This document shows positions 8,260 through 17,288 of a DNA stretch of 64,000 nt, piece by piece (positions within the stretch are counted from its first letter, which is position 1; each line of letters starts with the position of its first letter). The translations under genes were made by a program, and so were the position numbers. Origin of the DNA: Alphaproteobacteria bacterium (lineage in GTDB: Bacteria > Pseudomonadota > Alphaproteobacteria > TMED109); contig JAJDWH010000036.1 of the NCBI GenBank assembly GCA_022825705.1, forward strand, positions 186,001 through 250,000, given 5' to 3'. The notes beneath the pieces were generated by a model, which saw only the letters and a program-made list of their open reading frames with translations, had not been told where the DNA came from and searched no databases.

Positions 8260-10810
8260 CGACGTTGACTACCCTGTCCGGAACAACGATCACTTTGCGC
8301 ACCTCCGCACCCTCGATCGCACGGATCACGTTCGGCAACTGGAGTGCCGCTTCCCGAGTGTCCGCCTCGCCGGCCCCGAGGGCAAGTTCGATCGTGCCCC
8401 GAAGTTTACCGTTCACTTGTACCGCGATGGTCGCCCGCTCCTCGGCAAGCAGATCGGGGTCAGCTTCCGGCCAGGCATCCTGGCAGATGAATCCGTCGCG
8501 TCCCAGGCGCTGCCAAAGCTCTTCCGCGAGGTGCGGAATCAGGGGGGCAGACAGCCGCACGAAGGTCTCCAGCGCCTCCCGCAGCGCCCACGCGCCGCCG
8601 GTTCCGGCGGCTGCCGCATCGAAACGAAGGAATGCGTTGGACAGGGTACGCAGGTGGGCGACGGCCCGGTTGTGGCGGAATGCCTCGATGTCCTCTTCCA
8701 CCGCGCGGATCGTGCGGTGGGTGGTCTGCCTCAGCGCGTGGGCGGCCGGGGCAAACCGAGGCGGCTGGGCAGCTCCGACCGGTCCGGGCTCAAGTTCGTC
8801 GAACGCTCGCCAGATTCGCTGCAGGTAGCGGGCGGCGCCCTCCACGCCGGAAGTTGTCCATTCGAGATCGCGCTCGGGCGGGCTGTCCGAAAGCATGAAG
8901 AGGCGCGCGACGTCGGCCCCGTAGGTGGCGATGATGTCGACGGGATCGACGACGTTGCGGCGCGACTTCGACATTTTTTCGACTCGCCCGGCAACGACCG
9001 GCACCCCGTCGGAACGGCGCCGGAAGCCGCCGTTCCCGCTCGCCTCGACCTCTTCCGGATAGAGCCAGGTTCCGTCCTCGGGTTCCCGATAGGTTCGGTG
9101 GCAGACCATGCCCTGGCAGTAGAGGCCGTCGAACGGCTCGTCGAAGGGGAGTTCGCCGATATCGCGAAGCGCGCGCGTGAAGAAGCGCGCGTACAGGAGG
9201 TGGAGAATGGCGTGTTCGATGCCGCCCACGTACTGGAACGTCGGGCACCATCGGGCAACCGCCTCGCGGTCGAGCGGCTGATCGGCGTGGGCGGAAATGT
9301 ACCGGTAGTAGTACCAGGCGGAATCGACGAAGGTGTCGAGGGTCTGGGTCTCGCGCTCTGCGACCGAGCCGCAGGCCGGGCACTCCACCGTCTTCCATGC
9401 CGCGTGCCGCTCCAGTGGATTGCCCGGCCGGTCGAACTTGACGTCATCGGGCAGCGTTACCGGAAGATCGGCCTCAGGCACCGGCACGACGCCGCAGTCC
9501 TGGCAGAACACGACCGGCACAGGGCAGCCCCAGTAGCGCTGGCGCGACGCGCACCAATCGTGGATTCGGTACTGAATGCTGCGTTCTCCGTGCTCTCCAA
9601 GTCGGTCGATGACCGCTTGTTTCGCCGCGGCCACGTCGAGTCCGTCGAGGAACTCGGAATTCTTGAGCGTGCCATCGCCGACGTACGCCTCGTCTGGCCC
9701 GGGGTGCTCGACGTCGGGCGGCGGGTCCACGACGGGAACCACATCGAGTTCGTGGGCGCGGGCGAAATCGAGGTCGCGCTGGTCGTGTGCGGGCACCGCG
9801 AAGATGGCGCCGGTGCCGTATTCCATCAGGACGTAATCGGCGACGAAGACGCGGAGGGAGCGCTCAAGGAAGGGATGCTGTACGCGGAGTCCCGTGTCGA
9901 CGCCGGTCTTTCCGGCAGGGCCCGCCGCCTCCCGGTTCCGCCGGCCGGGATCGCGCGTGCATTCCTGAATGAACGCGGCCACGGTCGGATTCGTGTCGGC
10001 ACAAGTACTGCTGAGCGGGTGATCCGGGGACAGCGCTAAGAAGGTGGCCCCAAAGATCGTGTCCGGCCGCGTCGTGAAAACCTCGATTTCTTCGTTCCCG
10101 CCCAGAACTTGAAAGCGCAGCCGGGCCCCCTCCGACCGCCCGATCCAGTTCCGCTGCATGGTTTTCACTCGCTCCGGCCACCGCGGCAGATGATCGAGTG
10201 CATCAAGGAGTTCGCCCGCGTAGCGGGTAATGCGGAAGAACCATTGCGGCAGCAGACGCCGTTCGACCAGTGCTCCTGAGCGCCAGCCCCGGCCGTCAAT
10301 CACCTGTTCGTTGGCAAGGACCGTGTGCTCGACGGGATCCCAGTTGGCCCACGCCTCGGCCCGGTAGATCAGGCCAGCGTCCAGCATCTTGAGAAAGAGA
10401 CGCTGCTGTTCGCGCATGTACACCGGGCTGCAGGTCGCCACCTCGCAGTCCCAGTCGTAGCTGAGGCCCATTGAGCGGAGCTGTGCGCGCATCGTGTCGA
10501 TGTTGGACCACGTCCACTTTGCCGGATGGATGCCGTGCTCCATGGCGGCGTTCTCGGCGGGGAGCCCGAAGCCGTCCCAGCCCATCGGATGCAGCACGCT
10601 GTACCCGCAGGCCCGAGAGTACCGGGCGAGCACGTCCCCCAGCGTGTAGACCCGGACGTGACCCATGTGGATGCGACCCGATGGATACGGGAGCATCTCC
10701 AGGACGTACCGGTCCGGTGCGCCCGACGGCGGCGGCGTGCGGTAGACCTCCGCCGCTTCCCAAGCCTCTTGCCACTTGGCTTCAAGTTCAGCGGGATTGT
10801 AAGCGGACAT
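8249..10810 (-). CDS. leuS: Leucyl-tRNA synthetase
   Basis: Class I aminoacyl-tRNA synthetase charging tRNA-Leu. Starting at ATG 10810 ([14 protein letters not shown]) gives 853 residues; an upstream in-frame opening would add an atypical N-terminus. Class I signatures are [17 protein letters not shown] (HMGH at 48-51) and [12 protein letters not shown] (about 612-616). The CP1 editing domain is present ([20 protein letters not shown], then [17 protein letters not shown]), so proofreading is expected. The zinc-ribbon-like CPACGSV segment is also seen. The upstream thiE-like gene overlaps the start by 23 bp. Confidence 0.97.
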   Translation of the reverse strand: MSAYNPAELEAKWQEAWEAAEVYRTPPPSGAPDRYVLEMLPYPSGRIHMGHVRVYTLGDVLARYSRACGYSVLHPMGWDGFGLPAENAAMEHGIHPAKWTWSNIDTMRAQLRSMGLSYDWDCEVATCSPVYMREQQRLFLKMLDAGLIYRAEAWANWDPVEHTVLANEQVIDGRGWRSGALVERRLLPQWFFRITRYAGELLDALDHLPRWPERVKTMQRNWIGRSEGARLRFQVLGGNEEIEVFTTRPDTIFGATFLALSPDHPLSSTCADTNPTVAAFIQECTRDPGRRNREAAGPAGKTGVDTGLRVQHPFLERSLRVFVADYVLMEYGTGAIFAVPAHDQRDLDFARAHELDVVPVVDPPPDVEHPGPDEAYVGDGTLKNSEFLDGLDVAAAKQAVIDRLGEHGERSIQYRIHDWCASRQRYWGCPVPVVFCQDCGVVPVPEADLPVTLPDDVKFDRPGNPLERHAAWKTVECPACGSVAERETQTLDTFVDSAWYYYRYISAHADQPLDREAVARWCPTFQYVGGIEHAILHLLYARFFTRALRDIGELPFDEPFDGLYCQGMVCHRTYREPEDGTWLYPEEVEASGNGGFRRRSDGVPVVAGRVEKMSKSRRNVVDPVDIIATYGADVARLFMLSDSPPERDLEWTTSGVEGAARYLQRIWRAFDELEPGPVGAAQPPRFAPAAHALRQTTHRTIRAVEEDIEAFRHNRAVAHLRTLSNAFLRFDAAAAGTGGAWALREALETFVRLSAPLIPHLAEELWQRLGRDGFICQDAWPEADPDLLAEERATIAVQVNGKLRGTIELALGAGEADTREAALQLPNVIRAIEGAEVRKVIVVPDRVVNVVAR

Positions 10811-11471
10811 ACGTTCGGAACCGTCGTGCGTCGCGCGGATTCGCGGGCCGGACCTGAGGTCGGCTGGAGGGCGGCCCACACCATACACGGAGCCCGGCCA
10901 ATTCTCTGTGAGCGCCTGCGTGCGCGAACAGACCGCTCCCGCAAAGTGCGTAGACCCGCAGACCCGTCAGACGGCGTGCCGATACCGGTGTGATGCCACC
11001 CAGCGCGGCGACCGGACCCGGGAGACGGCGAGCAAGCAGCCCCAGGCGTAGCGGCCCGAGCGGAACAGCCTCCGGATGCGCTTCGGTGCGGAACACTGGC
11101 GCGACGATGAACAGGTGGGCGCCGCTGGCCCGGGCCCGGCGCACGTCGCCGGCCCGATGCACCGACAGCGTGACCAAACCTCTGGCGCGCGGCGGATGTC
11201 GGGCCCAGCTCGGGACATGCACGCCTGCGGACACCGATGACGACGAACGGGGTTTCGACATTCCGGCGAGCAGCACCAATCCCTTTCGTCGGCATAGTCG
11301 GGCAAGCTCGCGGGCGCGGTGACGTCGCTCAGGATTGCGGTAGTCCCGATAGATCACGCCTGTGCCGCGGGGCAGCGTGGGTACGATCTGACGGGATTCG
11401 ATGCCGCGCTCCTCGGCGCTGAGAAACCACAACCGAGGCAGGTGGGGAGGTTTGCTAAAGTCGGTCGTCAT
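10788..11471 (-). CDS. Thiamine-phosphate synthase-like protein (ThiE/TenI superfamily)
   Basis: 227-residue TIM-barrel protein with features of the ThiE/TenI family: [13 protein letters not shown] at the start, [29 protein letters not shown], the GVHVP step, [24 protein letters not shown] (cf. the family's SPVFxTxSHPGxxxLG) and [15 protein letters not shown] near the phosphate site. True ThiE couples HMP-PP and THZ-P to thiamine phosphate; the region corresponding to the ThiE pyrophosphate-binding residues is only partly conserved, so a TenI-like or unknown role is possible. The last 35 residues are unusual and extend over the start of leuS. No other thiamine genes are nearby. The start lies 20 bp from the divergent yggS start. 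Confidence 0.75.
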   Translation of the reverse strand: MTTDFSKPPHLPRLWFLSAEERGIESRQIVPTLPRGTGVIYRDYRNPERRHRARELARLCRRKGLVLLAGMSKPRSSSSVSAGVHVPSWARHPPRARGLVTLSVHRAGDVRRARASGAHLFIVAPVFRTEAHPEAVPLGPLRLGLLARRLPGPVAALGGITPVSARRLTGLRVYALCGSGLFAHAGAHRELAGLRVWCGPPSSRPQVRPANPRDARRFRTYVRLQSR

Positions 11472-11490
11472 GGCGCTCGCAATCTAGGTC

Positions 11491-12177
11491 ATGCGTGTTC
11501 GGTCTGCCGCTGCCTCTGCGCTTGTCTCGCGCTGGCAATCGGTGCTGGCCACCATCCGCGCAGCAGAGCAGGAGGCTGGGCGAGACCCCGACGGCGTCTC
11601 CCTGGTTGCCGTCTCGAAGGGCGTGGCCGCCGAAACCGTCGAGGCACTGCTGGCAGCCGGCCATCGCGCCTTCGCCGAAAACCGCGTCCAGGAAATGCAG
11701 GCCAAATGGCCGCCGCTTCTGGAGCGCTACCCAGCTGCTGAACTCCGTTTCGTAGGACGGCTGCAGTCCAACAAGGTCATGGCTGCAGCCGGGCTCGCGC
11801 ACGTCATCGAAAGCGTGGATCGCGAATCCGTGGCTCGCGCCTTGTCGAACTGCAGTGCGGTTCGCGACCGTGCCGTGCGGCTGCTGGTCCAGGTCAACGT
11901 CGGTGAGGAGCGCCAGAAGGGCGGCTGCCCGCCGGCCGAAGCCGATCGCTTCATCACTTGGTGTCAGGCGGAGCTGGGGATGCGGGTTTCGGGTGTCATG
12001 GGCATCCCCCCCAGAGATACGGATCCGGTTCCGTACTTCGGGCTGTTACGGACCTTGCGGGACCGCATCGGCCTGGCAGAACTGAGTATGGGAATGAGCG
12101 CCGACTACGAGGCCGCGATTCAAATGGGTGCGACCCATGTCCGGGTCGGAACCGCCGTGTTTGGCCCACGGACATAG
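11491..12177 (+). CDS. YggS/PLPBP-family pyridoxal-phosphate homeostasis protein
   Basis: 228-residue alanine-racemase-fold protein that binds PLP but has no known catalysis; it buffers PLP and affects amino-acid pools. The PLP lysine lies in LVAVSKGVAAETVEALL, followed by FAENRVQEMQAKW, LRFVGRLQSNKV (usually HxIGxLQxNK), ESVDRES, and LSMGMSADYEAAIQMGATHVRVGTAVFGPR at the C-terminus, all diagnostic. The HxIG histidine is replaced by phenylalanine in RFVGRLQ. The start is ATG 11491 with little space to the divergent thiE-like gene, so promoters must lie inside the neighbouring coding region. Confidence 0.92.
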   Translation: MRVRSAAASALVSRWQSVLATIRAAEQEAGRDPDGVSLVAVSKGVAAETVEALLAAGHRAFAENRVQEMQAKWPPLLERYPAAELRFVGRLQSNKVMAAAGLAHVIESVDRESVARALSNCSAVRDRAVRLLVQVNVGEERQKGGCPPAEADRFITWCQAELGMRVSGVMGIPPRDTDPVPYFGLLRTLRDRIGLAELSMGMSADYEAAIQMGATHVRVGTAVFGPRT

Positions 12178-12605
12178 GTCCTGGACTGGTCACCAGTACC
12201 GCTCGAGTGTTGGCGCACGTACGCCGACGGCGCCACGCTTTGGCGCTTCTGCGAGCGCCCAGGGATATAATTGCTCATTTATTCATCATCAATGAATATA
12301 GACTGTCTGTAAATTAGTCATTTGTAAAGTTGGCGGCGCTCGCCAGCGCGCTCCGGCAATTTGGCATGATTCTTGTTTGTGACTATTGCGGGGGCTCGCA
12401 CCCGCTCACACGTGCCCTCTGCCGCGAACCCGCGGTCAACTGAACCGGGCTCTTCTGCGGCTCGGCCGCGGAAAGCCTTTGCTGGGCGCTGGGCATTGTC
12501 ACGGAGTTTTGGTCATCCAAGCCGGAATCGGAACGGAGGCGGCCAGTCGATTGGCGCCTCTCTTCGTCGCGCGAGCGGAGTTCCGGGGATGTGTTGGAGA
12601 ATCGC
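12178..12605 (+). other. Regulatory region upstream of the first ammonium transporter gene
   Basis: 428 bp without a gene, with an AT-rich core at about 12261-12330, the lowest-GC patch in this part of the window. It contains the inverted repeats GGCGCT-N6-AGCGCC (12242-12259), ATTCAT-N5-ATGAAT (12281-12297) and GCGCT-N4-AGCGC (12336-12349), and a sigma-54-like promoter at 12362-12376. The layout (inverted repeats upstream of a -24/-12 element) is that expected of an NtrC-controlled gene, but the repeats are not the NtrC consensus. Confidence 0.5.
12362..12376 (+). promoter_or_regulatory. Sigma-54 (RpoN)-like promoter for the first amt gene
   Basis: TGGCATGATTCTTGT matches the -24/-12 consensus TGGCACGN4TTGC in spacing, with GG at -24 and TTG at -12. 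There are two mismatches: C to T in the -24 block and the final C of the -12 TTGC. Nitrogen-regulated ammonium transporter genes commonly use this promoter type. The transcript would have a leader of roughly 220 nt before the ATG at 12606. Confidence 0.45.
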
Positions 12606-13910
12606 ATGAAAATATTCCTCGTTTCCGGGGTGGCCGCTGCGGCCGTCTTGTTTGGACCTGCTGCGGCCCTAGCGGCGCCCTCGCCAGAAGAGGCGGCCTT
12701 CATTTTCAACACCCTGTCGTTCCTCGCGAACGGAGCCCTGGTGTTCGCGATGGCCATCGGCTTTTGCATGCTCGAAGCCGGCATGGTGCGGTCGAAATCA
12801 ACGAGCGCGATTTGCGTCAAGAACATTGGGCTGTTTTCGATCGCCGGCGTCACGTACGCGATCGTCGGCTACAACCTCATGTACAACGGGGTCGACGGCG
12901 GCTTCATCGGGTCTCTGGGTCTCTTCGATACGCCAGACCCGGCTTCCGAAGCTTCCGATGGCGGTTATGCGGCGGCGTCGGACTGGTTCTTCCAGGTCGT
13001 GTTTGTGGCGACGACCGCTTCGATCGTGTCAGGGTCTGTCGCCGAGCGGGTTCGGGTGATTCCGTTCGTTCTGGTGATTGCCGTGCTGGTGGCCGTCATC
13101 TACCCGATTCAGGGTGCGTGGTCATGGGGCGGCGGCTGGCTGAGCGAATTGGGTTTCTCCGATTTCGCCGGCTCCACGATTGTGCACTCCGTTGGCGGCT
13201 GGTGCGCGTTGGCCGGGATCATCCTGCTCGGCGCACGGCGGGGGAAGTTCGCGGCCGACGGCAAGGTCAATCCGATGCAGGCATCGGCCATTCCGCTGGT
13301 CGCGCTTGGCACCTTCGTGCTGTGGATCGGATGGCTGGGCTTCAACGGCGGCTCGCAGCTGGCCTTGGGGTCGGTTGAGGACGCCAGCGCGATGTCGCGG
13401 ATCTACGCGAACACGTACCTCGCCGGATGCGGGGGGGCGCTCGCGGCAGCGGCGACGTACTTCGCCGTTTTCCGGAAGCTCGACATCACGCTGATTCTCA
13501 ACGGAGTGCTTGGCGGCCTGGTCAGCATCACGGCGGAGCCTTTGGCCCCGTCATTCGTACAGTCGATCTTGATCGGCGCCATTGGCGGCGTGATCGTGGC
13601 GGTCGGTGTGCCGTTCCTCGACCGAATCAAGCTTGATGACGTGGTCGGGGCGGTTCCCGTCCACCTGTTTGCCGGAGTGTGGGGAACCATCGCCGTTTGC
13701 CTGACCAATCCCGAGGCAAGCCTCGTATCCCAGCTGATCGGCATCGTCGCCATCGGTGCGTTCGCTTTCCTTGCGAGCCTGCTGGTGTGGTACGTGGTCA
13801 AGCTCGTCATGGGCATCCGCCTCGATGAGGAGGATGAGATGCACGGTTCTGACCTAACCGAAGTCGGAGTGGCGTCGTACCCCGAGTTCGTCGCCGGCCG
13901 CTCCGGGTGA
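12606..13910 (+). CDS. amt: Ammonium transporter, Amt/MEP family (copy 1)
   Basis: Trimeric inner-membrane channel for ammonium uptake. The start at ATG 12606 is set by GGAG 8-11 nt upstream and by a clean signal peptide ending ALA-A; the GTG at 12591 is less likely. 434 residues. About eleven helices follow, with GFCMLEAGMVRSK after the first. The pore twin histidines are His194 (STIVHSVGG) and His353 (PVHLFAGVWGT). The cytoplasmic tail (LDEEDEMHGSDLTEVGVASYPEF) has the LDxxxExxGxD motif that touches PII proteins in AmtB. No glnK/PII gene is adjacent, unlike the usual glnK-amtB pair. A second copy lies 3.4 kb downstream. Confidence 0.96.
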   Translation: MKIFLVSGVAAAAVLFGPAAALAAPSPEEAAFIFNTLSFLANGALVFAMAIGFCMLEAGMVRSKSTSAICVKNIGLFSIAGVTYAIVGYNLMYNGVDGGFIGSLGLFDTPDPASEASDGGYAAASDWFFQVVFVATTASIVSGSVAERVRVIPFVLVIAVLVAVIYPIQGAWSWGGGWLSELGFSDFAGSTIVHSVGGWCALAGIILLGARRGKFAADGKVNPMQASAIPLVALGTFVLWIGWLGFNGGSQLALGSVEDASAMSRIYANTYLAGCGGALAAAATYFAVFRKLDITLILNGVLGGLVSITAEPLAPSFVQSILIGAIGGVIVAVGVPFLDRIKLDDVVGAVPVHLFAGVWGTIAVCLTNPEASLVSQLIGIVAIGAFAFLASLLVWYVVKLVMGIRLDEEDEMHGSDLTEVGVASYPEFVAGRSG

Positions 13911-13923
13911 CCCCGGCGGCCGG
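13894..13923 (+). terminator. GC-rich hairpin over the stop codon of amt copy 1
   Basis: A 12-bp stem (CCGGCCGC plus CGGG on the left arm, with a 2-nt TC bulge) and a 4-nt loop overlaps the stop codon. There is no T-run after it, so it is more likely an RNA-stabilising or pausing structure than a terminator by itself. Confidence 0.4.
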
Positions 13924-13961
13924 GACGGCCCTTGGGACCGACCAACCGACGTGAAGGCATG

Positions 13962-13993
13962 GCGCCGGATGAGGGAATCTCATCCGGCGCTTT
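13962..13993 (+). terminator. Rho-independent terminator of amt copy 1
   Basis: Perfect 12-bp stem GCGCCGGATGAG / CTCATCCGGCGC with a 5-nt loop (GGAAT), immediately followed by TTT. It lies about 50 bp after the stop codon. A good terminator candidate despite the short T-run. Confidence 0.7.
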
Positions 13994-14374
13994 CGGTGCG
14001 ACGGTCCGGATGCCGGGAAGCGTCGGGCCCGCGTGCGGATTGTCGGAAGGAGTCGCGAGCGGTGCGCGCAGGGCGCGTCGGCACAGCCTTCGGTGGTCGT
14101 CGCGTTCCGCCGTTCGTGATGGCGCGGCTCAGGTGCCCGTCGGACATGGAGCCAGATCGGCGTCGGGCGGCGGGAGGTAGCCAGGAACCGCAGTCGCGAA
14201 GGACGTCGCGCTTTGTCGAGAGCTGCACAGCGTCATAGACATCATTCGGGGTCCCGGCCAATCCAGGATCTGGTCAACGGCCTCCGCAATACGCGCGTCC
14301 GGTTGGCGATGGTTCGCGCAACCAGTTGCTTCGTTCGAACGGAGCCCCGTCCTGCGATCTGATGGAACGCCGTG
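13994..14374. other. Intergenic region, no gene recognised
   Basis: 381 bp between the amt terminator and the methyltransferase gene. Reading frames in both strands are arginine/serine-rich shadows without motifs. No repeat, tRNA or convincing promoter was seen. The base composition resembles the surrounding chromosome, giving no direct sign of a recent insertion. Confidence 0.4.
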
Positions 14375-15676
14375 ATGGCTGAACCCAACTGGAAGAATCG
14401 GACGTTTTTCCTCGGTGACAATCTGGGGTTCCTGGAGGCGATGAACAGCGAGTCCGTTGACCTCATCGCAACCGACCCACCGTTCAACAAGGGTCGCGAT
14501 TTCCGCGCCACGCCTGACAGCCTGGCGGCGGGTGCGAAGTTCCAGGACAGATGGTCATGGGATCAGGACGTGCATCGGGACTGGGTAGATCAGATCACCG
14601 ATAGCCATCCGGGTCTCATGCCCGTCATTGCCGCCGCGAGGGACACGTACAGCGACGGCATGGGAGCATTCCTGTGCTTCATGGCCATGCGTCTCTTGGC
14701 CATGCGGCGGATCCTGAAGCCGACCGGGAGCGTCTACCTCCACTGCGATCCGACTGCGAGCCACTACCTCAAGCAACTCATGGACGCGGTGTTCGGGCGC
14801 CGGAACTTCAAGAACGAGGTCGTCTGGTGCTACAAGTCGGGGGGAGCGAGCAAACGGCAATTTGCCAGGAAGCACGACATCATCCTGTTCTACGCCAAAG
14901 CGGAAAAACTCTGTCGTTTCAACGTTCTCAAGGTGAAGTCGTACGGCCGAACCGGTGGCGGGCAAGGCGGCGCCGTAAAGTATTTCCGCGATGGCCAGGG
15001 CACGTATTCGGTCGTTTCTGCTCGGGACTGGTGGGACATATCGATGCTCTCCACGACGCACGGCGAGCGCCTCGGCTATCCCACGCAAAAACCCATCGCC
15101 CTCTATGAACGCATGATCCTCGCCAGCAGCGATGAAGGGGACATGGTTCTCGACCCCTTCGCCGGATGCGCGACCACGCTGGTGGCCGCCGAGCGGCTCA
15201 AGCGACAATGGGTCGGCATTGATATCTGGGGCAATGCCAAGGCCGTGGTCCTCCAACGACTGGGCCGCGAGGGCCTTCTTGCCGAAGAGACCGCGGGCCA
15301 ACGCCGTCTGTTCACCGAGGACGTGACGTTTACGACCGATCTGCCGGAGCGCACCGATGACGGCCGGCCGGCCGCTCCCGCGCAGCCGTCGAGACAGCAT
15401 GGCAGCGGACCCGACGGCCTGGAATTGAGTCGCGCGGAGATGCAGGCATCGCTGCTGTCCCAACAAGGGATCAAGTGCCAGGGGTGCGACAGGAAGTTCG
15501 ACGACCCGCGTTACCTGGAAGTAGGTCACGATACCCCGTGTTCGGACGGCGGATCGAACCACCTGTCGAACCGGGTACTCCTGTGCTCGCCCTGCGCGCG
15601 CGCCAAGGGCAGCCGGTACACGCTGCGCGGCCTGCGCCGGTTGAACCGCAGCAAGGGCTGGATGGCGCAACCCTGA
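14375..15676 (+). CDS. Beta-class DNA methyltransferase fused to a C-terminal HNH nuclease domain
   Basis: 433 residues from ATG 14375 (a GTG lies one codon upstream). The N-terminal domain is a DNA amino-methyltransferase: catalytic motif IV DPPF (34-37) comes first and the AdoMet-binding FAGCATT (262-268) last, the permuted order of beta-class N6-adenine or N4-cytosine enzymes. PTQKP precedes motif I; residues about 150-230 would hold target recognition. After a linker (about 310-350) comes a treble-clef HNH domain: CQGC (368/371), VGHDTPC with His385, GGSNHLSN, and CSPC (404/407) with a following lysine. No separate restriction endonuclease gene is adjacent. A single-chain restriction-modification enzyme is possible; alternatively the HNH part may be inactive or only help bind DNA. 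Flanked by long gene-free stretches between the two amt copies. Confidence 0.85.
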   Translation: MAEPNWKNRTFFLGDNLGFLEAMNSESVDLIATDPPFNKGRDFRATPDSLAAGAKFQDRWSWDQDVHRDWVDQITDSHPGLMPVIAAARDTYSDGMGAFLCFMAMRLLAMRRILKPTGSVYLHCDPTASHYLKQLMDAVFGRRNFKNEVVWCYKSGGASKRQFARKHDIILFYAKAEKLCRFNVLKVKSYGRTGGGQGGAVKYFRDGQGTYSVVSARDWWDISMLSTTHGERLGYPTQKPIALYERMILASSDEGDMVLDPFAGCATTLVAAERLKRQWVGIDIWGNAKAVVLQRLGREGLLAEETAGQRRLFTEDVTFTTDLPERTDDGRPAAPAQPSRQHGSGPDGLELSRAEMQASLLSQQGIKCQGCDRKFDDPRYLEVGHDTPCSDGGSNHLSNRVLLCSPCARAKGSRYTLRGLRRLNRSKGWMAQP

Positions 15677-16123
15677 CCCCGAGACGCCGGTTTGCCCGCC
15701 GGCCCGCTTGGTCGTCGACGCACGTCTCGTGACCATGCCGACTCTTGTCCAGGGGCACTTGTCGAAGGCCTTCGACCGCACGGGTCCTGATGCGTGGGCG
15801 ATCCCGGCTGGATCGCACTTCCCGGAAACCGGCCGCCCGGCCGATGGGGCACCCCGTCGGGACCGATCGCTTGCGCTGCCATCTGCACTCGTGCCGGCGG
15901 GAAGCCGGTCGGCATGGGGCTGTCGAGTCACGGTCATCCCAACCAGGAAACCGCACGATGGACGGCTTTGCTCCTGGTGGCTAGCTGGCTGCAGGAGGGC
16001 GGCTGGCCTTCGGCCATGTGGTGGAGCGGCATACGGTGATGTGCTAGACCCGTTCCGACGTCGGATCAGGCGCGGGGCCGCTTCCGGGCGCCGACGAACC
16101 GCGCAGATGGGGGAACACTGACC
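15677..16123. other. Intergenic region, no gene recognised
   Basis: 447 bp between the methyltransferase-HNH gene and the hydrolase gene. Several short open frames exist, but none shows a motif, plausible start with ribosome site, or codon pattern like its neighbours. No inverted repeat or transposase remnant was found. It may hold degraded sequence. Confidence 0.4.
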
Positions 16124-16957
16124 GTGGGCCATGCAACCGCGCGCGACGGGGTCAAGCTGTACTACGAAGAGACCGGTACCGGAGTGCCGATCCTGTTCAT
16201 TCACGAGTTCGCAGGCGACTACCGCGCGTGGGAACCGCAATTGGGGCATTTCGGTCGACGGCGACGATGTATCGTCTATTCGGCACGCGGCTACCCGAAT
16301 TCCGACATTCCGCCGGACTCTGGAAGCTACTCGCAGGAACTGGCCCGCGATGACGCGCTTGCCGTCCTGGACCACTTGGAAATCGAGCGCGCACATATCG
16401 TCGGGCTGTCGATGGGCGGGTTCGCCACGCTTCATTTTGGTTTGGCCTATCCCGACCGCGCTCTGTCGCTCACGGTCTGTGGCTGCGGCTATGGTGCGGA
16501 GCCTGACACACGCGACGAATTCCGGGCCCTCTCGCTGGAAGTGGCAAGCAGCTTTGAGAAGCAGGGGGCGGCGGGATTCGCCGAGGAATACGGATCGGGG
16601 CCCGGGCGGGAGAACTTCATGCGGAAGGACCCGCGCGGTTGGCGGGCCTTCGTTGCACGACTTGCCGAGCACTCGGACGCCGGGTCCGCGCTGACACAGC
16701 GAGGCGTCCAGGCGGAGCGTCCCGGCCTATGGGACCTCGAAGATCGAATTCGAGCCATTCAGCTTCCGACGCTGATCGTTTCCGGGGATGACGACCAGCG
16801 ATGCCTGGTCCCGGGTTTGTTCCTGAAGCGGTGTATCGGCAGGGCGCGCCTGTTCGTGATGCCGGATACAGGTCATGTACTCAATCTGGAAGATCCGGCG
16901 CTGTTCAACATGGTGCTTGAAGGCTTCTTGACAGACGTCGAGATCGGCAAGACCTAG
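16124..16957 (+). CDS. Alpha/beta-hydrolase fold protein
   Basis: 277 residues from GTG 16124, preceded by GGGGGAACACTGACC. The fold is clear: LFIHEFAGDYRAWEPQ (oxyanion loop region), nucleophile elbow GLSMGG with Ser96, acidic residue in LIVSGDDDQ (Asp222-224), and catalytic histidine in DTGHVLNLEDP (His251). A cap region lies between about 120 and 205. The closest named relatives by motif are 3-oxoadipate enol-lactonase-like hydrolases, but no aromatic-degradation genes are nearby and the substrate cannot be assigned. Probably cytoplasmic, as no signal peptide is seen. Confidence 0.88.
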   Translation: MGHATARDGVKLYYEETGTGVPILFIHEFAGDYRAWEPQLGHFGRRRRCIVYSARGYPNSDIPPDSGSYSQELARDDALAVLDHLEIERAHIVGLSMGGFATLHFGLAYPDRALSLTVCGCGYGAEPDTRDEFRALSLEVASSFEKQGAAGFAEEYGSGPGRENFMRKDPRGWRAFVARLAEHSDAGSALTQRGVQAERPGLWDLEDRIRAIQLPTLIVSGDDDQRCLVPGLFLKRCIGRARLFVMPDTGHVLNLEDPALFNMVLEGFLTDVEIGKT

Positions 16958-17288
16958 CGGACGCTGCCCGCGCGCCGGCGGCACAGGTACCGCAACTTGG
17001 CGCGTGAACGGTGCCGTGATCCCCGCGTGCTGTATCGCGCCCCAGGATGATCGTGCCCGATGCCGAGGACGGGTGCGCCATGCGAAGGGTGTCCCGGGCT
17101 CGGCGTCCCGTCCCCGATCAGGGGAAGACAGCTCTCAAGTGCCAGGTCGGATAGACCGGGACGGGATTTCCCAACTAGAGTAGGCACCTCTGGGCGCTGG
17201 TTCCGCCAACCGTCGTGACGTGTCGACGATAGTTGTGCTCTGGCCCGATTTTCCAGTTTGTCAAAAGCTCTTTCCATCGGAGTATCGC
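16958..17288 (+). other. Upstream region of the second ammonium transporter gene
   Basis: 331 bp without a gene. A TGGCCCG at about 17241 resembles a -24 half-site but lacks a -12 TTGC, so it is not called a promoter. The GGAG box 8-11 nt before the GTG at 17289 mirrors that of the first copy. The AT-rich block and inverted repeats found before the first copy are absent, so the two copies are probably regulated differently. Confidence 0.4.

Noticed and set aside
8222-10039. A 605-residue open frame on the plus strand
   Set aside because: It is antisense to leuS and lptE, whose frames carry all synthetase motifs. Long antisense frames are expected in high-GC DNA with G/C-ending codons.
15708-16121. 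A 137-residue open frame between the methyltransferase and hydrolase genes
   Set aside because: No motif, no hydrophobic core pattern, and composition typical of out-of-frame high-GC sequence.
14555-16672. A 705-residue minus-strand open frame
   Set aside because: It runs antisense through the methyltransferase-HNH and hydrolase genes, is Arg/Pro/Ala-rich and has no domain signature.
17241-17256. TGGCCCG as a sigma-54 promoter before amt copy 2
   Set aside because: The -24 half is plausible but the -12 half (TCCA instead of TTGC) does not match.
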